64,000 bases of DNA, taken from Taudactylus pleione (Eukaryota > Chordata > Amphibia > Anura > Myobatrachidae). Positions 42,430 to 52,293 of this stretch are shown here, one piece after another; within the stretch, counting starts at the first letter, position 1; every line of letters begins with the position of its first letter. The position numbers and the translations under genes were made by a program. The stretch lies in contig JAUIMM010000200.1 in NCBI GenBank assembly GCA_031769625.1, positions 49,746,001 to 49,810,000 on the forward strand, in the 5' to 3' direction. The notes beneath the pieces are model-generated. The model was not told the DNA's origin. It was given only the letters and a program-made list of their open reading frames with translations, and ran no database searches.

Positions 42430-42870
42430 GGAGAAGCAGGAGGCGGTGGGACACCGGGGTTTGCGCTGCCCCCCGCCCGCTGTCAGCCCAGTCATAGTCA
42501 CTAACGTTCGATACGGCCGCGCGCAGCAGCAGCGTCCCGGTGTCCCCCGTACACAGCAGCCGTAACCTAACCAGCCGCCCTGTCCCCGTCAGCCGCTGGT
42601 ACCGCTCACCCGTTCTCCGCTAGAAGAGCTCGTACCTGGCCCGTCAACATGATTCATGTCCCAGCTTTTCTTCGAATCCACTCGATTCCGATTCCTCAGA
42701 GATCCCCTCTCCGCCATCTTGGCTCTTGGTTTTGAAATTGGCCCCGCCCACTACGGTGACGTCACGCCCACTCTGCAGTCGGAGATACTCACGGAGCCCG
42801 GACCCGGGACCAGCAGCCGGCCCACCTCCCGCGCATGCGCACTGCAGCCTGCCCGGCGCTGAGTCTCACG
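42430..42870. promoter_or_regulatory. CpG-rich promoter, possibly bidirectional
   Basis: CpG density jumps well above the AT-rich flanks. Motifs seen: full CRE TGACGTCA at 42757-42764, GC box CCCCGCCC at 42742-42749, palindromic NRF1-like GCGCATGCGC at 42831-42840, and CCGCCATCTTGGCT around 42711-42723, a YY1-type site on the minus strand that overlaps the first ATG. There is no TATA box. It is not part of any repeat recognised here, unlike the other GC-rich blocks of the window. It reads as a housekeeping-type host promoter driving a minus-strand gene. Confidence 0.72.
42636..42717 (-). CDS. Likely first coding exon of an unrecognised host gene
   Basis: ATG at 42717-42715 lies in a strong context (A at -3, G at +4) within AAGATGGCGG, the YY1-type start often seen in housekeeping genes. 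The frame reads MAERGSLRNRNRVDSK... for 27 codons and reaches CAG|GTACGAG, a good splice donor with GT at 42635-42634, leaving phase 1. A second possible donor, CGG|GTGAGC, lies about 27 nt further. The peptide is basic and serine/arginine-rich at its start. I do not recognise the gene. The upstream CRE, GC box and NRF1-like motif support transcription toward lower coordinates. Confidence 0.5.
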
Positions 42871-43237
42871 GACTTGACTGATGTTAAATATGGAGCTGCT
42901 GGGGTCAGGTCGCTGGCGCACATTCCCAGTGCAATATATAGGCATCACCTCAAGCACTTCCTCTGGCAGTGGCAGCTAGTGGAGCGTATGCATTTGAGCA
43001 TTGTGCTCTGGGAACTTGTGTACGAAATTATTTTGAAAGGTATGCTAGTGGCACACTACTAGATATGCGCTGCTGGTGTCTACTATGGCAGCATTGTAGT
43101 GCCCTTTACTCAAGGACACAGGGGTTTCAGAACCCTTTACATTCGTGTTGTCTCCTGGTTTCAGAACAAATCACCGTCTACACTTCGCTGATTAATTGGT
43201 AGTACTCCCTCAGGATGGTGTGTCACTCCACATGTAG
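42871..43237. other. Unclassified sequence downstream of the promoter
   Basis: GC falls back to background. No plus-strand exon can be supported although the promoter could fire both ways. Confidence 0.4.
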
Positions 43238-43297
43238 GGGCAAATGTATCAAACCTTCTAAAGGAGAAGTTGCCCATAGCAACCAATCAGCTTCTAC
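43238..43297. repeat. Left part of a MITE split by a hAT-like element
   Basis: GCAAATGTATCAAACCTTCT and GGAGAAGTTGCCCATAGCAACC match the MITE at 24497-24696. The element resumes at 43927 with TTCTACCTATCATTTATCTG. Confidence 0.72.
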
Positions 43298-43926
43298 CAG
43301 GGGCGTAACTAGAATGGGTGCGGGGAGCACGGGCCCCTGGGTCCAGGGGGGCCCCGCACCGCACACCCTGCACCCATAATATTACCTCTCCGGAGTCCCA
43401 CGTCGGCGATGGCGTCCGGCGCTGTAAAACGACTGGAAAATGGCCACGGCGGCCATTTTCCCATACCTCCCAACATGACCCTCTCCAGGAGGGACACAAT
43501 GCTCTGGTCCTGGACTTCCCTGGTAAGAGGTGGGGCTGCAGCGCAGTTCAAAATTCAAATAGGGGAGCCACACCAACTGTCATTTCACACGCTGCCAAAC
43601 ATCACTGGCTGGGACTCACTGGCAGGTGGTGTGACTCCCCTATTTGAATTTTGGACTGTGCTGCAGCCCCACCTCTGGAGCCGCCAGCAATCATAAATTA
43701 CCAGGGAGGTCCAGGACCAGAGCATTGTGTCCCTCGTGGAGAGGGTCATGTTGGGAGGTATGTTTTCCCGTTGTTTGCGTATTGCGCAGTTCAGGGGAAA
43801 ATGGCCGTCGCGGCTATTTTCCCGGTGATCTGTGCATACACTATAGACTCTGCGCTGCCGGGCGGACAGGAGGGGGCCCGTGTCGGAGACTGGACACGGG
43901 CCCCCCTCCTCTCTAGGAATGCCCTG
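43298..43926. mobile_element. hAT-like MITE with near-perfect 8-bp TSD
   Basis: Starts CAGGGGCGTAACTAGAATGG and ends GCCCTG. Flanking octamers GCTTCTAC (43290-43297) and CCTTCTAC (43927-43934) match at 7 of 8. It shares its GGGCCCCTGG.TCCAGGGGGGCCC hairpin with the element at 52294, and it carries a separate foldback inside. Confidence 0.82.
43464..43762. repeat. Foldback MITE nested within the hAT-like MITE
   Basis: Arms of about 120 bp: ATACCTCCCAACATGACCCT... at the left and ...GGGTCATGTTGGGAGGTAT at the right, including GAGGTGGGGCTGCAGC against GCTGCAGCCCCACCTC. A relative lies at 54136-54357. Confidence 0.88.
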
Positions 43927-43950
43927 CCTTCTACCTATCATTTATCTGGT

Positions 43951-44025
43951 ACAGAGGTGGGCAACCTGTGGCACTCCAGCTGCTGTGGAACTACACATCC
44001 CAGCATGCCCTGCCACACTTGTGCT
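43951..44025. repeat. hAT-like MITE end fragment
   Basis: CAGAGGTGGGCAACCTGTGG followed by CTACACATCCCAGCATGCCC, a phrase typical of a widespread vertebrate hAT MITE. Only one end is present. Confidence 0.6.
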
Positions 44026-44032
44026 GTAATGC

Positions 44033-44272
44033 GGGCCATACACGGTGCAAGGTGACGGGGGATCCGACATATCACCCGCATAGCGCTGCATGGGTTCGCA
44101 CATCGCATCCCCTGATTGACTGATCCTGCAGTAAGGTCAGGGGTTGCGATGTACGGCCCCACGGGTCAGCCCAACATCATGCCCATACACAGTGCAATAT
44201 AGCTACCAAATCGCACCAGTCGGATTGGCTACTTTATTGCACTGTGTATGGGCCGCTTTAGATCATGTTAAA
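44033..44272. repeat. MITE with GGGCCATACAC.GTGCAA ends
   Basis: GCGGGCCATACACGGTGCAA at the left and TTGCACTGTGTATGGGCCGC at the right. GCCCATACACAGTGCAATAT against the right end forms a second, inner palindrome (44180-44255). Confidence 0.82.
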
Positions 44273-44327
44273 ACTGTTGCAGCTTACGTGCCGGATTTCT
44301 GGCTGTCCCACTCAGGTCACGCTTTCC

Positions 44328-45183
44328 CAGTGGCGGAACTCCCAGAGACAATGGAGTCATTTGCCGCCGGGCGTCAGCCCTGAAGGGGGCACCTGGCTCC
44401 ATTGTCCACGGGAGCTGCATGGGGAAGGAGCGCCGCTGATTGGCGCTCCACCTCCATTGGCGTAACTACGGAGGGTGCAAGGGGTGCGCTCGCACCCCAT
44501 GCACCCTCCATTTGCCGGACGCCCGCTGAGTGTGTTACCAGCAGGCGCCCGGCTCCTATTCAAACCCCCGGCGGCAGCCGGACGACGGAGCTCCCTCCGT
44601 CTTCCGGGTCCCGCAGTGTACTATGGGAGTGACGTCATAACGTCATGGGAGTGACGTAATGACGTGACTCCCATAGTGCCGAGGAGCGGACGCCAGGGAT
44701 GGACGGCAGCAGCATTGGAGCGGGGATAAAGGTAAGTGTTTGTTTATTTTTTTCGTGTGTGCACGCGGTGGGTACAACTACAGGGGCCTACTAGGGGCAA
44801 CTACAGGGTGCTCTACTACTGGGGGCAACTACAGGGGCTCACTACTGGGGGCAACTACAGGGGCCTCACTACTGGGGGCAACTACAGGGGCCTCACTACT
44901 GGGGGCAACTACAGGGGCCTCACTACTGGGGGCAACTACAGGGGCCTCACTACTGGGGGCAACTACAAGGGGCTCACTACTGGATGTACTGCATAGGGGG
45001 ACCATTACTGGGGAGCACTACATAGGCGGACCACTACTGGTGGCATTATATAAAAGGAACTGCATAAGGGGGGCGGCGGCAGCTGGGACTGGCATAGGTG
45101 CTGGGGGGTGGTATATTTTAGTTTGGGGGGGGGCACCAACATTTATCTTGCCTCCGGGTACCTGGGATGAAGTTACGCCACTG
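44328..45183. mobile_element. hAT-like MITE carrying a 27-bp minisatellite
   Basis: Ends CAGTGGCGGAACTCC and GAAGTTACGCCACTG. Flanking octamers CGCTTTCC (44320-44327) and TGCTTTCC (45184-45191) match at 7 of 8. Internally it has a paired GGAGTGACGTCATAACGTCA motif and the GGCGCCCG/CGGGCGTC segments also seen, inverted, in the element at 51402-51842. The right half is a minisatellite. No transposase. Confidence 0.85.
44765..44995 (+). repeat. 27-bp minisatellite
   Basis: About seven tandem units of GGCAACTACAGGGGCCTCAC-type sequence; GGGGGCAACTACA recurs every 27 bases from 44852 to 44960. Because 27 is a multiple of three, several frames stay open and give artificial nonapeptide repeats. Confidence 0.92.
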
Positions 45184-45334
45184 TGCTTTCCCCACCCTTT
45201 AGTAACACTTCTCCCCTGTCCATTACCACTGGATAGCCTCCCTCCCCAGCCTTGCACCTGCTGCTGTGTGCTGGGCTGAGGAGGCAGCTGTGTGGGAGAC
45301 GGGAGCAAAAGGTAATTGGCCATCTGTGTCTCTC

Positions 45335-46045
45335 ACCCATGCATGGTTACAGGACTTTTTTCGGGGCTGCACCCACCATGTGGAATGCCCTCCCACGCAC
45401 AATAAGACTTTACGCTAGTCTCCAGACATTGAAACGTTCCCTGAAAATTCACCTCTTACACGCCTATAGATATATCTGTCCAATCTGTCTGGTGGGAAGG
45501 AAAATCTGGTCTGTTTTGCTAGTGTTTGGGAGCAAATTTCTATTGTTATTTGCTCCCATACATTACCAGATTTTCCTCCCCCCCCCCCAGACAGATTGGA
45601 CAGATAGACTCTCCACCTCTCTACAAATCTTCAAACGGGCTCTCAAGACCCTTCACTACTTCATCAAGGCCTTTCAGCACTCATCCTAACCCACCTCATG
45701 CTCTTTCCTTCCTATCTTCCCCTTCTGTGTCACGCCTGTCTGTCTGCCCCTCCCCTTAGAATGTAAGCTCTCATGAGCAGGGACATCTTCCCTCATGTGC
45801 TTCTTTTTACAATTTCTTCTACTCTCTACTCCCCATTAGGGCACCTAACACGGGACTGCCAACTCCCAGCAGCTTATTGTGAGTGCTTTAATCACTATTT
45901 CAGCAATGTATATAAGTCATGCCCTTGTCCTGCACTGTAATGTACTGTAAGTTACTTGTTCTTGTTCACTTATTAGTTCTATGTACTATGTAAGGCGCTG
46001 CGGAAGACTTGTGGCGCCATATAAATAAAGGATAATAATATATCT
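45335..46045 (+). mobile_element. Two 5'-truncated L2 3'-end fragments
   Basis: The first fragment encodes a decayed L2 C-terminus (TMWNALPRTIRL, LQTLKRSLK). The second begins at AGACTCTCCACCTC near 45606, encodes FKRALK and HYFIKAF, and runs through the 3' untranslated region to AAGGCGCTGCGGAAGACTTG and GCCATATAAATAAAGG. A palindrome sits exactly between them. Confidence 0.82.
45467..45608. repeat. Palindromic MITE between two L2 fragments
   Basis: TCTGTCCAATCTGTCTGGTG...AAAATCTGGT on the left is mirrored by ACCAGATTTTCC...CCAGACAGATTGGACAGA on the right. A smaller inner pair, GGGAGCAAAT/ATTTGCTCCC, forms the tip. Confidence 0.85.
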
Positions 46046-46103
46046 ATAGGTGTGTACGAACCCTAACAAACTCCCTTCCTATAGTATACACATATCACAC
46101 ATT

Positions 46104-46918
46104 GGGCCGAATTCAATAATCACAGGTTTTCTTGGGGATAAAGTATTGGGCGCGTGCCCGCGTATCCACGTATTCAATTTGGAGTCGGCAAAAACGGGAC
46201 CCGGCGGAAAGGTAAGTAGCGAAAAGTCCTATCACTTTTTTGGGATATCAGCCTGTCACCCCCCAAAAGATGTACTAACATTGGGGATCACTATGGGTAT
46301 CCCCGAAAAGTCCTGTTAAAGGTATTTAGGGTTTTTAAATGGTCTCTGCAGGTGCTTTAATGCGTCTCTAACAAAGTGGTGAAGAATAGCATTTAGCAAC
46401 ATTTAAAAAAAAGAAATAACTAGTCCCATCAAATTTGGGGTACAGGAAAATGGGTGCAAGCATATTTTTAAGTCCCTAAAGTTACCTTTTAAAAAACATA
46501 AAAAATCCACCTTCTGCAACCAACTGCATTCTAAAAAACACCTGGCGCATACTTGGGGACCCCCCCATAGTCTATTTAGCTAGTTTATAAGTTTGTCACC
46601 CAACTTTTTTTTTTTTCTGCCCCCAAAATGAAAGTACATTTTTGGGGGTATCCTGTTGAACTTTTTAATTTTTTTTACACAGAATACCTTTAGGGGACAT
46701 TACAAGGGGTGTAGGGTACTTTTTTTTTTACTTTGTACCCCAAAACACCAATTCTGCACTTTTTATCGCCACCTAATCATAGCTGAAAAGTTATCCCCAA
46801 TTTTTGCCAAAGACTTTTCACACCTGCGAAAAGTCTTGTAAATTGAATATGGGGAAAAGTCAAAACGGCGATAAATTATCGCCGATAACGGCTTTTCGCT
46901 GCCTAATTGAATGTGGCC
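46104..46918. repeat. 815-bp MITE with GGGCCGAATTCAATAA ends
   Basis: GGGCCGAATTCAATAATCAC at the left and GCCTAATTGAATGTGGCC at the right. Sub-terminal hairpins GAAAAGTC...GACTTTTC and GGCGATAAATTATCGCC lie near the right end. The interior is AT-rich without a supported ORF. Confidence 0.65.
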
Positions 46919-46924
46919 AATTGT

Positions 46925-47200
46925 CTCTTTCACATTCTCCTAACCCTAGGCCACCTTTCCTGTGTGACTGGATCATACAGCTCACCAATAACATCTGCAA
47001 TCTGGCTGGACCAATTTGCAATATGTAACACCTATCCTTGTGTATCAACACCTATTTCCCTATAGATTGTAAGCTTGCTAGCAGGGCCCTCTTACCTTTA
47101 TGTCTGTCTGTTACTACCCAGCGTTTTATTAATGTTTCCATTTGTAAAGCGCAACGGAATATGCTGTGCTATATAAGAAACTGTTAATAAATAACAATTT
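46925..47200 (+). mobile_element. 3' end of a LINE of L2 type
   Basis: CTATAGATTGTAAGCTTGCTAGCAGGGCCCTC followed by GTAAAGCGCAACGGAATATG and TGCTATATAAGAAACTGTTA then AATAAATAAC is a typical L2-like untranslated end. No coding part remains. Confidence 0.65.
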
Positions 47201-47925
47201 GCTCCCACACACTGGAAAACAACTGGCAGGAGAAATACAACTAGTTAGCCGACTATCATTTCAGTGTAAATGGGGGCACACAGGAGACACATCACTCAGC
47301 TCCCATTGGATGGGGTTGAGCCCTGACTGCCCCATGCAACTTCTCCTAATTGTGCTGCAACTCTGTGGTGCATATGTTGCCCTATATGACCTAGGAATGG
47401 CCATCAGTGGTCTTACCATCGATGGCTATTTAGCAAGTGGCCAATGATGTTGCCCAACTATGCAGTGGATGGCCATCAATGGTTTCACCAACCGATGATC
47501 ATCCCTGTTCTTTAACTGACTGGCCCGTGTTCTTATTTTACAAGAATATTTTATTATTCAGTCTCTTACAGTCTATATTGCCTATCATATGGACAAATAG
47601 ATTTGAATTAAAACAATTAACCAATCATGTATGATTGTGGAAGGAAAACTGACCTCTGGGAAAATAACATGTAAACTGTCACAAGTGGGTTAAGTACTTG
47701 CGGAGATGAAACCAGGGTGGATTCAGGGGAGTTTATAGGAGCAGATGTCTGATATTGAAAGGACGCTGGTCTGAGATGTGTGCTGCTCATGGATGGCCCA
47801 CTGATGAAGAATAGACGCTGGAGACGAGATACACCCGGAGCAGACTGCGGATACACCCAACAGGTAACTGGGACGTCCAGGAGGATCACAAACTGTCAGG
47901 ATAGCCTAAGCAGGGCCCCCTCTGG
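47201..47925. other. No recognisable gene
   Basis: Unclassified, with a repeated GGCCATCA.TGGTTTCACCA-type phrase near 47398-47490. Confidence 0.45.
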
Positions 47926-48262
47926 GGCATACTTGCCGACTATCTGGCTGCTCCTTCTGGGAGGGAGCAACTAGATCAGCAGGGCAGGGAGCGTGGCCGG
48001 CAAGAAGGGGGCATGGCCAGGCCTATGACATTTGTGGGCGTGACAGGGCGGGGCTACGCGATCGCGTCACATTGGCCCTGCCCCCAGGCATTGTGAAGCG
48101 GGGGGGACAAAATGACGTGATACAGCGTGAATCGCGTCACCAGCCCCCCCCGCTGCGGGGGATTAACAGGTAATTGCGGGGGTCCGGGGGGGGGGGACTG
48201 GCGGCAGCTGGGAGGCTTGCCTGCCCTCCGGGGGGTCCGGGACTGCACCCGTCTATCGGGAG
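47926..48262. repeat. GC-rich MITE
   Basis: Starts near GGGCATACTTGCCGACTATC and ends near GGGAGGGTAGGCAGCCCTGC. The interior pairs GCGATCGCGTCACATTGGCC-like phrases with GTGAATCGCGTCACCAG. G- and C-runs here may be unreliable in assembly. Confidence 0.5.
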
Positions 48263-48378
48263 GGTAGGCAGCCCTGCTCTGGGGGTGGTAGTAGGGAGTA
48301 GTACCGCTGGTATGCAGAGTGTCTGGGAGGCTGGAACCTGGAGCAGTATACTATATGTGAGACTCAGCAGGAGTCAAA

Positions 48379-49764
48379 CATGCCCTTGTCTCCCCCATTC
48401 TTAAAAAACCTACCCTTGATCCTAACCTTCTTTCTAACTACCGACCCATCTCTCCCCTTCCCTTTGCCTCCAAACTCCTTGAGCGGATTGTCTACAACCG
48501 CCTTACCACTTTTCTCTCCTCCCACTCCCTCGACCCTTTTCAGTCTGGCTTCCGTTCTCTCCACTCCACTGAAACTGCCCTCACAAAAGTCAGCAATGAC
48601 CTCCTTGCTGCCAAATCCCAAGGCCACTACTCTCTTCTCATTCTCCTTGATCTCTCTGCTGCTTTTGACACTGTGGACCACCCTCTCCTGCTGAATATCC
48701 TTCACTCCCTTGGTCTACGTGAAACTGCCCTCTCCTGGCTGTCATCCTACCACTCTGACCGATCTTTCTCAGTTTCCTCTCACGACTCCTCTTCCCCCCC
48801 ACAGCCTCTTACAGTAGGTGTTCCCCAAGGTTCTGTTCTTGGTCCTCTCCTATTCTCCCTCTATACTTCCTCTCTAGGTGAACTCATCAGCTCTTTTGAC
48901 CTCCATTATCATCTCTATGCTGATGATACTCAAATCTACCTTTCCTCCCCTGATCTCTCCCCCTCTCTTCTGACTCGTATCTCCAACTGTCTCTCTGCTG
49001 TCTCTTCCTGGATATCCCAGCGATTTCTTAAACTTAATATGTCTAAGACAGAGCTGATCATCTTCCCACCCTCCCACATCACCTCACTTCCCACTATTTC
49101 TTTATCAATTGATGGAATAACTAGCTCATCTAGTCCCAAGGTGCGCTGTCTTGGAGTTATCTTGGACTCATCCCTTTCCTTCCAACCACATATCCAGAAC
49201 CTTTCACAGTCCTGTCGTTTCCATCTTAAAAATATTTCTAAGATCAGACCCTATCTCACCCAGGATGCTACTAAAACCCTCATACACTCACTGGTCATCT
49301 CCAGATTGGACTATTGTAACCTCCTCCTATCTGGCCTCCCCAAATCCCATCTCTCTCCTCTCCAGTCTATCCTTAATGCTGCTGCACGGCTTATCTTCCT
49401 CTCCAAATGCTCTACATCTGCCTCCCCTCTCCTACAAGCTCTCCACTGGCTCCCCTTCCCTTTTAGAACCCAATTTAAGGTTCTCACGCTCGCTCACAAA
49501 GCCCTCACCCAATCTTCTCCCATATACATCTCTGATCTCATCTCCCTTCACGCTCCTCTCCGCCCTCTTCGCTCAACTAATGCACGCCGCCTTTCATGCC
49601 AGCTGATTACTTCCTCCCACTCCCGCCTCCAAGATTTTGCCCGCACTGCTCCCCACCTCTGGAACTCTCTCCCACTCCCCATCAGACTCTCCACCTGTTT
49701 GCAATCCTTCAAACGGGCTCTCAAGACCCACTACTTCATCAAAGCCTTCCAGCTATCATTCTAA
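48379..49764 (+). CDS. L2-type ORF2 fragment: reverse transcriptase C-terminal half
   Basis: Open without a stop for 461 codons from the truncation point. RT blocks appear in order: [27 protein letters not shown] (first catalytic aspartate), [22 protein letters not shown] (catalytic DD), then [41 protein letters not shown] and WNSLPLPIR, which is the usual L2/CR1-group thumb and C-terminus. The first methionine in frame at 48673 falls inside the RT domain, so it is not the native start. The endonuclease domain and N-terminal RT blocks are missing, so the copy cannot retrotranspose by itself. Confidence 0.92.
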   Translation, partial: HALVSPILKKPTLDPNLLSNYRPISPLPFASKLLERIVYNRLTTFLSSHSLDPFQSGFRSLHSTETALTKVSNDLLAAKSQGHYSLLILLDLSAAFDTVDHPLLLNILHSLGLRETALSWLSSYHSDRSFSVSSHDSSSPPQPLTVGVPQGSVLGPLLFSLYTSSLGELISSFDLHYHLYADDTQIYLSSPDLSPSLLTRISNCLSAVSSWISQRFLKLNMSKTELIIFPPSHITSLPTISLSIDGITSSSSPKVRCLGVILDSSLSFQPHIQNLSQSCRFHLKNISKIRPYLTQDATKTLIHSLVISRLDYCNLLLSGLPKSHLSPLQSILNAAARLIFLSKCSTSASPLLQALHWLPFPFRTQFKVLTLAHKALTQSSPIYISDLISLHAPLRPLRSTNARRLSCQLITSSHSRLQDFARTAPHLWNSLPLPIRLSTCLQSFKRALKTHYFIKAFQLSF

Positions 49765-50105
49765 CTCCTTGCTACATGCTCCTTCGTCCCCATCTGTGTC
49801 AACCCAGTTGTCTTCCCCCATCTTTTTAGAATGTAAGCTCTCATGAGCAGGGCCATCTACCCTCTTGTGCTTCTCCTTACTATAGTGTAATTTACTTCTT
49901 ACTCACCACTAGGGCACCTAACACTTGGTTGCTTATGGTCTGTTGCTTATCTGGGTGATATGGTCGCTAATGTAGCAATATATATTATCCATGTCCTGTA
50001 TTGTATTGTTCTGTAAGTCACTTGTATACAATTTGTTTTTGTACTTTGTAAGGCGCTGCGGAACACTTGTGGCGCCATATAAATAAACGATAATAATAAT
50101 AATAA
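48379..50105 (+). mobile_element. Young 5'-truncated L2-type LINE
   Basis: 5'-truncated copy with the C-terminal half of ORF2 open to its stop, then a 340-bp untranslated region with AGAATGTAAGCTCTCATGAG and GTAAGGCGCTGCGGAACACT, ending in an ATAATAATAATAACAACA tail. The unbroken frame indicates recent insertion. Confidence 0.9.
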
Positions 50106-50140
50106 CAACAAGGAATAGCAGGGAGCTCAGAGAACTAAAG

Positions 50141-50433
50141 CTGGCCACACACAGGGAGATATGCACTCTCCCCAGTAGCTCTGCACACGATCTCCACACA
50201 ATTTGGTGTCCAATCTTCAAACGATCTCTCCTGCATCCAGACTTTCTCAGTGCATCGTGTCCTAGATTGTCAGATCTGCCCTACTGCATGGCAGATCTGA
50301 CGGTGCGATGTGCGACCAGCGGGGACACGCATCGTGAGTGGGGACTCACAAATTTACTCAGGATTTGGCCATATTTTACACGATCTGTCGTTCCAATGTG
50401 TCAAAAATATCGCTATGTGTGTGGTCAGCTTAA
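50141..50433. repeat. MITE of the AGCTGGCCACACAC type
   Basis: TAAAGCTGGCCACACACAGG at the left mirrors TGTGTGTGGTCAGCTTAA at the right. The interior matches the MITE at 29216-29560 (GATTGTCAGATCTGCCCTAC, GCGATGTGCGACCAGCGGGG). Confidence 0.82.
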
Positions 50434-50814
50434 CACCCAGCTAGGCTGGGAATAACGTTGCACTGGCAATGAAAGGACTGCAGATCAGTCCTTAAATACC
50501 CGGAGGAAGTGCAGGATTGGTTGCTAGGACTCCCGGAATGCTCTGCCTGGATTGGTTGAAAGGAGTCACCTGACCACATCCAAGATGGCGGCACCCATGT
50601 CACGCTGCAGCGATGCCAAAGTGTGCAATACTCACACTTGCAGCCAGGACACTATGCCTCCAGACCCCTGTAGCATGACCTCCATGTGCCTGAACCCCCG
50701 CCAAAAGGACCTCGCCAGAACGTCTGGATAGGTAAGTGCCTCTGACTCCGACTCCTCACTGCCCTGGTGGTGACATAAACAAAGGGAGAACATAGAAAAC
50801 GTTTACACTGATGG
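50434..50814. other. Unclassified, possible LTR or leader fragment
   Basis: CTTAAATACCCGGAGGAAGT followed by two GATTGGTTG words and AAGATGGCGGCACCCATGTC resembles promoter-leader parts of frog gypsy-type LTRs, but no coding region follows. Confidence 0.25.
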
Positions 50815-50885
50815 CAACCTGGTCAAAATTGAACCCATGCCTCCAGTGCTTTGAGGCACCAATGCTAACCACTTTGCTGCACAAG
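50815..50885 (-). repeat. tRNA-SINE head fragment
   Basis: On the minus strand GTGGTTAGCATTGGTGCCTC and GGCATGGGTTCAATTTTGAC carry A- and B-box-like words of the SINE at 26005-26353. The SINE body is missing. Confidence 0.6.
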
Positions 50886-51401
50886 CTTTTTTTGGTTTAT
50901 CTTGTTCTGCCTCCTGAAGCAGCAATATGAGAAGCCCAAGAGTGGAGGTGTCCTGATGGAGGGCAAATATGCTGTGGGAGGGCCGGCTGGAGATTTCACT
51001 TCTCACCTAATGATTGAACTGGTCCTAACTGCACTTCTATATAGAGCATATTATTTTAAGCAAAAAAGATGTACAGTGAATGAAATATGTATGCATGCAA
51101 TATTTCTGCCAAGCCTCTCTAAACATCATTTGTCCTAAAGCCAAAAAGCTCATGTGTGAGAGGAGTATATAATATTAAAAGTAGAAGAAGCTCCTGATGA
51201 AGACATCAAACAACATCTTTTAAGTTGCCATATTTGTGTGTACTGGTATCCATCCACTGAAGATATCATGTTATGAAGTTCAGCATGCCATCAGGCTATC
51301 CATTAGACAGTAAAAGTCACTAAGAACGAGAACAGGATTGCTGAATAGCAATGCCGAGCCAAGAGACAAAAATCTGAAAGTCAAATAGGCATTTGAAGAA
51401 G

Positions 51402-51842
51402 CAGTGGCGTAACTTCATCCCAGGTGCCTGGAGGCAAGATTTAAAAAACTTACCTTCAACCCCGCTCCAGTGCCTGCTGCCGTCCGTCCCCGGCGTCCGC
51501 TCTGCGGAACTATGGGAGTGACGTCATGTCGTCACTCCCATAGTGCACTGCGGGACCCGGAGCTCAGTAGTGAGCTCCGGCTGCCACTGGCGCCGGGGGC
51601 AGGGAGGAAAGAAGGAGCAGGCGCCCGCTGGTAACACTCAGCGGGCGCCCGGCAAATGGAGGGTGCGGCCGCACCCCTTGCATCCTCCGTAGTTACGCCA
51701 CTGGAGGTGGAGCGCCGATCAGCGGCGCTCCTCCATGCAGCTCCTCCTCTGCAGTGGCCGGATGACAATGGAGCCAGGTGCCCCCTTCAGGGCTGGCGCC
51801 CGGCGGAAAATGACTCCATTGTCTCCAGGAGTTCCACCACTG
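51402..51842. mobile_element. hAT-like MITE with perfect 8-bp TSD
   Basis: Ends CAGTGGCGTAACTTC and GAGTTCCACCACTG. The octamer TGAAGAAG occurs on both sides (51394-51401 and 51843-51850). Contains AGTTACGCCACTG internally at 51691-51703, so a nested end-to-end structure is present. Inverted relative to the element at 44328. Confidence 0.88.
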
Positions 51843-52293
51843 TGAAGAAGGCCTATACCACATTTTGGTAAAACATGATATAGTTGGACTACTGGCACTC
51901 AAGAAAAAGAAAACAATAGGTATATAAATGGAGTTATAAAGGCAGTACCTCATTGCGATCATTGGTGCAACTGGGTTAAAAGAAAAAAGTGTTAGGCTCC
52001 TGAGGGTTAGCTACGGTTTAACAGATTGCTACAGTATGTTACAAACACTAAGTTTTGGCATTGGAGAAGAAGTGAAAAGGGTTGGAACCATGGGGGTAAC
52101 TACCATAGGTGCAAGGGGTGCGACTTTCACTTTTATACACAGTGAAAATTAATTTTGGGGTTTGTAATGTAATTATGTTAGCATATTACAACATTGCTGT
52201 CACAGTTATTTTGCCAACCACAGGACTTCAGGCTTACCATGCATTGTGATGTCTACACAATCACCACATCGAATTGGCAGCAAGCAGTTTTGG

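Noticed and set aside
44736..45323. Glycine-rich repeat protein (GNYRGLTTG-like or TTGASLLGA-like)
   Set aside because: Produced by a 27-bp minisatellite within a nonautonomous hAT-like element; several frames are open simply because 27 is divisible by three.
48364..48705. 113-codon minus-strand ORF at the L2 start
   Set aside because: Antisense of the L2 reverse-transcriptase frame.
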